Part shown: in pieces, positions 1 through 5,547 of the stretch
Layout of the letters: each line of letters begins with the position of its first letter
How positions within the stretch are numbered: the first letter of the stretch is position 1
NCBI GenBank assembly: GCA_041592975.1
Contig: JBFHOZ010000115.1
Span: 1-7,449 of the forward strand
Length of the DNA stretch: 7,449 nt
DNA from: BM707 sp041592975
GTDB taxonomy: Bacteria > Desulfobacterota > Desulfuromonadia > Desulfuromonadales > UBA2294
Direction of reading: 5' to 3'
Position numbers and translations under genes: made by a program
The notes under the pieces: model-generated
What the model was told of the DNA's origin: nothing
Databases searched by the model: none
Seen by the model: only the letters and a program-made list of their open reading frames with translations

Positions 1-26
1 GGCGGTTGGGATAAATTCGAACCATC

Positions 27-866
27 ATGCAACAGTTCAGCAAACCCGACCCGCCGAAAACGAGGACGCCGCAGAGCTGGCGCCAGAAGGTCCACGAGAT
101 CATCTTCGAGGCCGACACCCCGGCCGGCAAGCTGTTCGACGTCCTGCTGATCGGCAGTATCCTGGTCAGCGTGCTCGCCGTCATGCTCGACAGCATCGGC
201 GCCGTCCGCGGGCAGTTTTCCGCACAGCTCTACGCCATCGAGTGGTTCTTCACCCTCCTGTTTACCGTCGAATACCTGTTGCGCCTGAGCTGCGTCGGCC
301 GGCCGCTGAAATATGCCACCAGCTTCTTCGGCGTCGTCGACCTGCTGGCGATCATCCCGACCTACCTCAGCCTGCTGCTCCCCGGCAGCCAGTATTTCCT
401 GGTCATCCGGATCCTGAGGATTTTGCGGATCTTCCGAATCCTCAAGCTGGTCCCCTACCTCGGCGAGGCGCAGCTGCTGATGCAGGCGCTGAGAGCCAGC
501 AGCCGGAAGATCGCCGTCTTCCTCTATACCGTCCTGACCCTGGTGGTCATCTTCGGCTCGCTGATGTACGTCATCGAGGGGGAGTCCAACGGGTTCACCA
601 GCATCCCGCGCAGCATCTACTGGGCGATCGTCACCCTGACCACCGTCGGCTACGGGCAGGTGGCGCCGCAGACGCCTCTCGGCCAGTTCCTCGCCTCGGG
701 CATCATGATTCTCGGTTACGGCATTATCGCCGTGCCGACCGGCATCGTCACCGTCGAGATGTCGCAGGCCTTCCGGAGGATATCGACCCAGTCCTGCCCC
801 GAATGCAGCGCCGAGGGGCACGACCCGGATGCGGTGCACTGCAAGTTCTGCGGCGGCAAACTGTAG
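27..866 (+). CDS. Voltage-gated K+ channel (6-TM ion transporter) with C-terminal zinc ribbon
   Basis: Inner-membrane tetrameric channel subunit of the Kv type, expected to conduct K+ in response to membrane potential. The 279 residues show S1 (about 35-55), S2 (66-88), S3 (98-118), an S4 voltage sensor with a basic residue every third position (R128, R131, R134, R137, K140), S5 (161-181), a pore helix, the K+ selectivity filter TVGYG (206-210) and S6 (about 218-243). The tail carries two CxxC pairs (C257/C260 and C272/C275) that should form a small cytoplasmic zinc ribbon. The ATG at 27 is the only plausible in-frame start. No clear Shine-Dalgarno precedes it, and the promoter probably lies outside the window. 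The stop is 3 bases before the cyclotransferase-like gene, so the two are likely co-transcribed. Family assignment is very secure; gating ligand and physiological role are unknown. Confidence 0.95.
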   Translation: MQQFSKPDPPKTRTPQSWRQKVHEIIFEADTPAGKLFDVLLIGSILVSVLAVMLDSIGAVRGQFSAQLYAIEWFFTLLFTVEYLLRLSCVGRPLKYATSFFGVVDLLAIIPTYLSLLLPGSQYFLVIRILRILRIFRILKLVPYLGEAQLLMQALRASSRKIAVFLYTVLTLVVIFGSLMYVIEGESNGFTSIPRSIYWAIVTLTTVGYGQVAPQTPLGQFLASGIMILGYGIIAVPTGIVTVEMSQAFRRISTQSCPECSAEGHDPDAVHCKFCGGKL

Positions 867-869
867 CCC

Positions 870-1301
870 ATGCGCGACGAAGCCGATCTCGATCGCTATC
901 TCCCCCTGTTCGTCTACGGCACCCTGCGCCCCGGCATGCTCAACCACGACCGTTTCCTCAAAGGGCGATTCGAAAGAATCGACCCGGCCTCGGTCAGCGG
1001 CGCGCTCCATCTCGTCGAGGCGGAAAACTATCCCTACCTGTTGCCCGGCGCAGGAACGGTCATCGGCGACCTCATCTACCTGAAGCCGGAAACGTTTTTG
1101 CGGACGATCGGCGAAATCGACCGGCTCGAGGATTTCTGTCCGGACGACGACCGGGGCAGCCTGTATGTCAGGAGACGGTGCTGCGCCGTGATCGACGCCG
1201 GCATACGGGTGGAGGCCTGGACCTACTTCTGGAACGATACGACGAGACCCGGAAGGATCATTCCGTCGGGGGATTTCTGCCGGAAGGCACCTGGCGCATA
1301 G
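870..1301 (+). CDS. Gamma-glutamylcyclotransferase-like (GGCT/AIG2-fold) protein
   Basis: A small cytoplasmic protein of 143 residues, the usual size for the GGCT/AIG2/YtfP superfamily. Members release 5-oxoproline from gamma-glutamyl peptides or amines, but many bacterial ones have no assigned substrate. The N-terminal LFVYGTLRPG (13-22) is the substrate-pocket signature. The segment IDRLEDF (83-89) corresponds to the family's D-x-L-E-x-Y/F stretch, with E87 the probable catalytic glutamate, and SGDF (133-136) matches the C-terminal GDW-like motif. The ATG at 870 lies three bases after the channel stop with only a weak ribosome site, so translational coupling is likely. It ends 19 bases before the convergent PilZ gene. 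The fold is confident; the precise activity is not. A link between this enzyme and the channel (gamma-glutamyl thiol metabolism and K+ flux) is speculation from adjacency. Confidence 0.88.
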   Translation: MRDEADLDRYLPLFVYGTLRPGMLNHDRFLKGRFERIDPASVSGALHLVEAENYPYLLPGAGTVIGDLIYLKPETFLRTIGEIDRLEDFCPDDDRGSLYVRRRCCAVIDAGIRVEAWTYFWNDTTRPGRIIPSGDFCRKAPGA

Positions 1302-1320
1302 AGCGGGGAAACGGCACGGC

Positions 1321-2034
1321 TCACTGCCGGGAATGGATAAATTCCTCGATGTCGCTGCGCGCAGCGGGAGAGAGATTTTCGAACTGCACGCCGAAGCCGG
1401 CCGGAAGTTTCGGTTTGCGCGACCACTCGGGGTGATTGAGCCAGGCGACCCGGGCGGAGCAGGTGACCCCCCGGCTGTCGCCCGGCAGGTCGAATTCGAC
1501 CAACACTTCGGAGTCGACCGGCCGGAGCTTCCCGGTTTCGATAAAGGCGCCGCCGCCGGAGAGGTTTCGGATCGTGCAGTCACGCATCGACTCGGCACTG
1601 GAACCGCAACGCCCCCTGACCTGGACGATGCCGCGAAACTCGAACCGGTCGACGACAACCTTCAGCATCCGGTAGGAAGCGGCCAGAACCTGCTTCAGGC
1701 TGATCGGCCGGCGGAGTATCTCGTCGCACCCCGCCTCATGACAGCGTTCCCGCTCGCGTTCGTCCTCGTAGCGGGCGACCAGGGCCACCGGGGTCGACCG
1801 CAGGGACGGGTCCTGCTTGATCCTGCGGCAGGCGACATCCCCCCCCTCGCCATTCATCTCCAGGGTCAGGATAGTCAGGACCGGCCGCAGCTCGGCGACC
1901 AGGGCCGGCACGTCATCGCCTTCCCTGATGTTCCGGATGACGAAGCCGGCCCTCCGGAAGACCGAATCCTCCATGGCGGTATGCAGCTCGTGGTCGTCGG
2001 CGATCAGGACGTATGTCAGATCATGATCGGACAT
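1321..2034 (-). CDS. Degenerate receiver (REC)-PilZ protein, distal paralogue
   Basis: A 237-residue cytoplasmic protein with an N-terminal receiver-like domain (about 7-122) and a C-terminal PilZ domain (about 128-235), probably a c-di-GMP-responsive regulator. The acidic pair D13/D14 is kept, but the phospho-acceptor position is Thr57 and the conserved Lys is Arg109, so normal phosphorylation is unlikely. The PilZ half has both c-di-GMP motifs: R130-x3-R134, and N157-L-S159 followed by three Gly (NxSxxG). It therefore probably still binds c-di-GMP. It shares RNL-x-x-GGAFIET, the NHPEW segment and LPAG-x-GVQF with the protein at 2691-3407. The ATG at 2034 has GGAG about 8 bases upstream. The 60-base gap to the DUF924 gene holds an AT-rich stretch with TAAAAT (minus strand, 2079-2084) but no convincing -35, so both read-through and a weak own promoter are possible. 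The output partner is unknown; flagellar, pilus or polysaccharide targets are typical of the family. Confidence 0.9.
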   Translation of the reverse strand: MSDHDLTYVLIADDHELHTAMEDSVFRRAGFVIRNIREGDDVPALVAELRPVLTILTLEMNGEGGDVACRRIKQDPSLRSTPVALVARYEDERERERCHEAGCDEILRRPISLKQVLAASYRMLKVVVDRFEFRGIVQVRGRCGSSAESMRDCTIRNLSGGGAFIETGKLRPVDSEVLVEFDLPGDSRGVTCSARVAWLNHPEWSRKPKLPAGFGVQFENLSPAARSDIEEFIHSRQ

Positions 2035-2094
2035 CGGTCGACTCCGGCAATCGGCTTTGTTCTTACGGTTTGTTTAGCATTTTAGCAGGGTTTG

Positions 2095-2694
2095 TCAGAA
2101 TGACGAGCCCGGCTGCTTGAGAAATTCGACCTCTTCGGGCGTCGATACGCGGCCGAGGATCGCGTTGCGGTGCGGGAAGCGGCCGAAGCGGGCGATGACG
2201 TCGCGGTGCCGGAGGGCGTAATCGTAGAACGATTCGCACAGCGGGCGCTGCGCCGGCGTCGACTTCGCGATCAGTCCGCGGAACACCGCGACCGACTTCT
2301 GCTGCATGTCGATGTTTTCCGCGTGCTCAAGCGGCAGATAGAAGAACGCGCGTTCGACCACCTTCAGCTCCCGGTCAAGACCGGAACCGATGCCGGCGAG
2401 AGCCAGAGCCAGCGCCTGGCCGTCGGTGGCGAACGCTTCGGGGGTACCACGAAAGATGTTGCGGGGGAACTGGTCGAGCAGCAGGATCAGGGCCAGGGTG
2501 CCATGCGGGGAGCGCCGCCAGCCGGGGAAGCCGGAGGCGGCGGCCCGCCTGACATCGTCGAGGAAACGGTCGCGGATGAGACGGTCGGTCTCGGCGACGC
2601 CACCGAACCAGAGCCGGGAGCGGTCTGCCGGTACCGGCTCGTCGGGGTCCAGGTCGCCGAACCAGAAGGAGAGGATATCCTCCGGCGTCCTCAC
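2095..2694 (-). CDS. DUF924 family protein
   Basis: A 199-residue protein of the DUF924 family (alpha-helical, TPR-like fold, biochemical function unestablished). Recognisable family segments are PEDILSFWFGD (4-14), DQFPRNIFRGTP (74-85), PLEHAEN (121-127) and RFGRFPHRNAILGR (169-182). The frame stays open upstream to 2964, but that region encodes the PilZ domain of the preceding gene in another frame and gives composition-biased sequence. The start is therefore set at GTG 2694, which puts the family's N-terminal motif at residue 4 and gives the usual family length. This GTG overlaps the preceding gene's TGA (GTGA, sharing 2692-2694 with 2691-2693). No clear Shine-Dalgarno is present, so translation is probably coupled to the upstream receiver-PilZ gene. 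Its position between two receiver-PilZ paralogues suggests shared expression, but no role in signalling is known. Confidence 0.9.
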   Translation of the reverse strand: MRTPEDILSFWFGDLDPDEPVPADRSRLWFGGVAETDRLIRDRFLDDVRRAAASGFPGWRRSPHGTLALILLLDQFPRNIFRGTPEAFATDGQALALALAGIGSGLDRELKVVERAFFYLPLEHAENIDMQQKSVAVFRGLIAKSTPAQRPLCESFYDYALRHRDVIARFGRFPHRNAILGRVSTPEEVEFLKQPGSSF

Positions 2695-3407
2695 GGGTCG
2701 GACGGCTTCGGCAGCTGGGCATCGATGTAGGCGGCGATCGCCTTTTCGTCCTCCTCGTCGAGATCGATGAACTGGACACCCATTCCGGCCGGGAGCCGGT
2801 CGCACTTGATCCACTCGGGATGGTTGACCCAGGCAACCCGGGCCTTGCAGGTGATCAGGTCCGAGCCCTCGTCGAGCTCGAACTGTACCTGCATCCGGTA
2901 ATCGACCGGCAGCAGATCCCTGGTTTCGATGAAGGCGCCGCCGCTGTTGAGGTTGCGGATCCACCCCTGATGCAGCTCGTCGATGTCGGCGCCGCAGGAG
3001 ACCATGAGGAAGGTCTCGAAACGCGGGTTGGCGCGGTCGAAAATGCCGAGCAGGTGGCTGGCAGAGGTCAGAAAGCGCTGGTGGTCGATCGGCCGGCTGA
3101 CGATAGCGTCGGCGTCGATGCAGGCGATCTTGTCATCCCTCTTGCGCGACTCGGAGGGGACGATCAGGATGATCTGGGTCTTCTCGAGGATTGCATCCGT
3201 CTTGATACGGCTGCAAAGCTCGGCTGCGTTCACTTCGGATGCCTCGAGATCGAGGACGACCAGGGCCGGGTCCTGCTCTTCGATCTGCCGGAATATTTCC
3301 TCGCCATCCGTCACCATGATGAACTCGAACCCGGCGCGATGAAAGAAGGAGTTTTCGAGGATGTCCCTGATTACGGCATCGTCCGGCAGCAGAATCTTCG
3401 TACCCAT
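2691..3407 (-). CDS. REC-PilZ protein, proximal paralogue with altered PilZ motif
   Basis: A 238-residue paralogue of the product of 1321-2034, with the same architecture: receiver domain (about 3-118) then PilZ domain (about 123-232). Here the phospho-acceptor Asp53 (VLDLE) and acidic pair D9/D10 are present, but the conserved Lys is Arg105 and the usual Thr/Ser switch position lies in a region reading LIVPSES, so signalling may be atypical. In the PilZ half R125-x3-R129 is intact, but the second motif reads N152-L-N154-S-G-G157, with Asn where Ser is usual, so c-di-GMP affinity is uncertain. The ATG at 3407 is chosen because GGAGGA sits 5 bases upstream and a promoter lies just before it. 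The longer frame back to 3572 runs through the upstream gene's terminator. First gene of a likely three-gene unit with DUF924 and the second receiver-PilZ gene. Confidence 0.9.
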   Translation of the reverse strand: MGTKILLPDDAVIRDILENSFFHRAGFEFIMVTDGEEIFRQIEEQDPALVVLDLEASEVNAAELCSRIKTDAILEKTQIILIVPSESRKRDDKIACIDADAIVSRPIDHQRFLTSASHLLGIFDRANPRFETFLMVSCGADIDELHQGWIRNLNSGGAFIETRDLLPVDYRMQVQFELDEGSDLITCKARVAWVNHPEWIKCDRLPAGMGVQFIDLDEEDEKAIAAYIDAQLPKPSDP

Positions 3408-3412
3408 GTTCG

Positions 3413-3418
3413 TCCTCC
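3413..3418 (-). promoter_or_regulatory. Shine-Dalgarno site fixing the start of the proximal REC-PilZ gene
   Basis: The minus strand reads GGAGGA, then five bases, then ATG at 3407. This near-perfect anti-16S match selects MGTKILL as the N-terminus, which also begins exactly at beta-strand 1 of the receiver domain. Confidence 0.8.
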
Positions 3419-3449
3419 GCATCGTCGTTTTCGTAGCAGAACAATTAAA

Positions 3450-3478
3450 TCGATACCCTATGAACCTGCAATCGTCAA
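3450..3478 (-). promoter_or_regulatory. Predicted sigma-70-type promoter of the REC-PilZ/DUF924 unit
   Basis: On the minus strand: TTGACG (-35, 3473-3478), a 17-base spacer, then TATCGA (-10, 3450-3455). The -35 is near consensus and the -10 moderate. Transcription would start near 3443, giving a leader of about 36 bases before the ATG at 3407. It begins directly after the FKBP terminator's T-rich tail. It matches the FKBP promoter at 21 of 29 positions. Confidence 0.55.
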
Positions 3479-3481
3479 GCC

Positions 3482-3520
3482 AAAACAAAGAACCGGAAGC
3501 AACAGATGTTGCCTCCGGTT
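3482..3520 (-). terminator. Rho-independent terminator of the FKBP gene
   Basis: AACCGGA (3491-3497) pairs with TCCGGTT (3514-3520). After one mismatch a G-C pair and CAAC/GTTG extend the stem to about 12 paired bases around an AGAT loop. Read on the minus strand the hairpin is followed by the T-rich run CTTTGTTTTG (3481-3490), so it terminates transcription coming from the FKBP gene, whose stop is about 60 bases upstream. No T-tract follows on the + strand. Confidence 0.78.
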
Positions 3521-3579
3521 TCAAGCGGGTCTCCGGGCCTGATCGCGCCGCGGAAACAGCCGTATACCTCAACAGCCGG

Positions 3580-4305
3580 TTATTTGACGATTTCCTTCAG
3601 TTCGACCTCGAAGATCAGGGTGCTGTTCGGCTCGATCAGCGGCGGAGCACCCTTGACACCGTAAGCGAGCTCGGCCGGGACGTAGAGCTTCCATTTCGCC
3701 CCCTCCTTCATCAGCTGGAGCGCCTCGGTCCAGCCGGGGATGATCCCGTTGACGCTGAAGCCGGCAGGCTCGCCGCGCTTGTAGGAGCTGTCGAATTCGG
3801 TGCCGTCGATGAAGGTGCCGAGATAATCGACCGTCACCTGGTCTTCCGGTTTCGGCGTCTGACCGGTGCCGGCGACGAGAACCTCGTACTGCAGTCCGCT
3901 CGCCGTGGTCACCACCCCCTCGCGCTTGCCGTTATCGGCGAGAAACGCTTCGCCGGCGGCCTTGTTCTTCTCCGCCATCCGGGCCAGGGCCTCCTGCTGC
4001 TTGGCGACGATCAGGGTCTGCAGCTGCTGCAGGGCGGCCAGCGCCTCATCCTGGCTCAGCAGGGTCTCGTTCCCCTCGAGGACATCGCGGATGCCCATGG
4101 CGATCAGATCGGGGTTCATCTCCATGTCGCGCACCTTGAAATCCTCGCCGAGGCTCATGCCGATGCCGTAGCTGGCGCGGTCCATGTCGCTCTTGAGCGG
4201 GTTGCCGTCCCGGCTGTACTTGGCACGATCGAGGGCGTGGGCGGACGCGGCGACGAGCAGCGCCAGCGCCATGAAAGCAGCAATTCTTGTTACGGGGTTC
4301 TTCAT
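3580..4305 (-). CDS. Exported FKBP-type peptidyl-prolyl cis-trans isomerase (Mip/FkpA-like)
   Basis: A periplasmic folding catalyst that isomerises X-Pro bonds. The 241-residue precursor has a signal peptide (basic MKNPVTR, hydrophobic stretch about 8-21, probable signal peptidase I cleavage after AHA at 22-24). An alpha-helical FKBP_N dimerisation region follows (about 38-125, with SYGIGMSLGED at 45-55 and a long Gln/Ala-rich helix), then the FKBP domain (about 136-241). Active-site residues of the fold are visible: Y161, F171, D172, I189, W192, Y215 and F232. The frame is open to an ATG at 4362, but that codon overlaps the predicted -10 box. The ATG at 4305 is preferred because AAGGA lies 6 bases upstream and the signal peptide starts there. 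It has its own promoter and terminator, so it appears monocistronic. There is no lipobox Cys, so the mature protein should be soluble in the periplasm. Confidence 0.95.
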   Translation of the reverse strand: MKNPVTRIAAFMALALLVAASAHALDRAKYSRDGNPLKSDMDRASYGIGMSLGEDFKVRDMEMNPDLIAMGIRDVLEGNETLLSQDEALAALQQLQTLIVAKQQEALARMAEKNKAAGEAFLADNGKREGVVTTASGLQYEVLVAGTGQTPKPEDQVTVDYLGTFIDGTEFDSSYKRGEPAGFSVNGIIPGWTEALQLMKEGAKWKLYVPAELAYGVKGAPPLIEPNSTLIFEVELKEIVK

Positions 4306-4357
4306 GGGAGTTCCTTTCCGGAAATCTTGATTGGTTGATTCGTACAAACAGCCAAAA

Positions 4358-4386
4358 GTCATACCCTATAGACCCGCAACTGTCAA
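4358..4386 (-). promoter_or_regulatory. Predicted sigma-70-type promoter of the FKBP gene
   Basis: On the minus strand: perfect TTGACA (-35, 4381-4386), 17-base spacer, then TATGAC (-10, 4358-4363). Transcription would begin near 4350, leaving about 45 leader bases. An imperfect inverted repeat (4376-4397) encloses the -35. It resembles the promoter at 3450-3478 closely, spacer included. Confidence 0.6.
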
Positions 4387-4401
4387 CCGCAGTTTGCACA
4401 G

Positions 4402-5541
4402 TTACCGACCGGCGATCCGCCCCGGGGAAAGCAGGGTCAGGACGGTCAGAAGCCCGAAGACGACGATAGCGAGGAGAACGGCGATGAAGACCGGCCAGCC
4501 CCAGGCGCGATAGGCGAATCCCGGCAGGCTCGAGCCGAACATGCCGCCGGCGTAGTAGAAGGAGACGTACAGGCCGTTGACCATCCCCTTGTTCTCGCTG
4601 GCGAGAGCGTTGACAAGGCCGCTGGCCGCCGAATGGACCAGGAACAGCGAACCGCAGAACAGGAACATGCAGACGAACAGGAACAGCGCGTCGGCAACGG
4701 CCATTCCGGCCAGGGCGATGCCGAAAAAGAACAGCCCAAGGGCCATCGCCCGGACGGCGCCGCCGAGACGGTCGGCGATGCGCACCGAATAGATGGCGGT
4801 GAAGACGCCGAGGACGTAGCCGCTGTACATGAAGCCGATGCGCATTTCCGAGGCGGTGCGGTCGAGCTCGGTCACCCGGAACGGCAAAAAGTTCATGATG
4901 GCGGCGAAGACGAAGAAAAAGCAGAAGACGGTGATGTATATCTTGAGGAAGCTCTTCTGCCGCAGCGTCTTCAGCAGCAGGTCGGCCTTCGGCTTGATGG
5001 TCTGCGGCCGCCGGCCGGGGCGGAGGCGTCCGAGCAGGAAGAAGCCGGCCAGCAGGCTGACGCCGAGGATGAGGAAGCTGTAGCGCCAGCCGAACTGGGT
5101 GGCGATGATGCCGGACATCAGCCGGCCGAGGAATCCCCCCATGATGGTGCTGGCGATGTAGATCGCCATCGCCCGCCGCACCAGGGGGGGCTCGGTTTCG
5201 GTCGACACGTAGGTCATCAGCGCCGTCAGGATGGCGGGGACGAGCATCCCCTGGAACAGGCGCAGCGCCAGCAGGGCGGTGAACGAATCCGCCGCCATGA
5301 ACAGGAACTCGGAAACTGCCAGCAGCAGCACCGCGACCCGCAGCATCTGCCGCGGGGTGAACGATTCGAGGATATAGCCGTAGGCGAGCGGGGCGATGCT
5401 CAGCGGCAGGAAGACCACGGTCGTCAGGGCCGCCGCCGCGTCGAGGCTGACGGCGAACTCCCCGGCGAGCACCGGCAGCAGCGGCTGCGGCGCGTAGATC
5501 GCCGAGAAGGCGAGAATGGCGATGAAGATGATGACCGCCAT
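4402..5541 (-). CDS. MFS transporter (YnfM/AraJ-like efflux family)
   Basis: A 379-residue inner-membrane secondary transporter with about 12 hydrophobic segments, probably a proton-driven drug or metabolite exporter. TM1 contains IYAPQPLLPVLAGEF (15-29), characteristic of YnfM-like members. The loop-2/3 motif A is divergent (GYILESFTPRQ, 55-65), with a counterpart in the second half (RIADRLGG, 254-261). RLFQGM (94-99) lies in TM4, and the Gly-rich STIMGGFLGRLMSG (131-144) in TM5 resembles the antiporter motif C region. A basic loop (about 171-200) separates the halves. The ATG at 5541 has AAGGGG immediately upstream, overlapping the TAA stop of the protease gene six bases away. That in-frame TAA excludes a longer N-terminus, so TM1 begins almost at residue 1. 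Substrate unknown. Co-transcribed with the M48 gene. Confidence 0.92.
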   Translation of the reverse strand: MAVIIFIAILAFSAIYAPQPLLPVLAGEFAVSLDAAAALTTVVFLPLSIAPLAYGYILESFTPRQMLRVAVLLLAVSEFLFMAADSFTALLALRLFQGMLVPAILTALMTYVSTETEPPLVRRAMAIYIASTIMGGFLGRLMSGIIATQFGWRYSFLILGVSLLAGFFLLGRLRPGRRPQTIKPKADLLLKTLRQKSFLKIYITVFCFFFVFAAIMNFLPFRVTELDRTASEMRIGFMYSGYVLGVFTAIYSVRIADRLGGAVRAMALGLFFFGIALAGMAVADALFLFVCMFLFCGSLFLVHSAASGLVNALASENKGMVNGLYVSFYYAGGMFGSSLPGFAYRAWGWPVFIAVLLAIVVFGLLTVLTLLSPGRIAGR

Positions 5542-5547
5542 GTCCCC

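Noticed and set aside
1302..1330. Possible bidirectional terminator between the convergent genes
   Set aside because: Only a 5-bp CGGCA/TGCCG stem with an 8-base loop is visible and no T-tract follows on either strand.
242..1435. 397-codon open frame on the + strand across the channel and cyclotransferase genes
   Set aside because: It is an out-of-frame shadow of two genes with clear family motifs; its own product is Pro/Arg/His-rich and resembles nothing.
2063..2090. Direct repeat TTTAGCA/TTAGCA and AT-rich stretch before the distal REC-PilZ gene
   Set aside because: The TAAAAT on the minus strand is -10-like, but no -35 fits at 16-18 bases, so I do not call a promoter; the repeat is too short to interpret.
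2695..2964. N-terminal extension of the DUF924 frame to 2964
   Set aside because: The extra 90 codons overlap the PilZ domain in another frame and are compositionally biased. The family motif begins directly after GTG 2694, which gives normal length.
4306..4362. Longer FKBP start at ATG 4362
   Set aside because: That ATG overlaps the predicted -10 box, and the extension would put polar residues before a clear signal peptide that has its own ribosome site.
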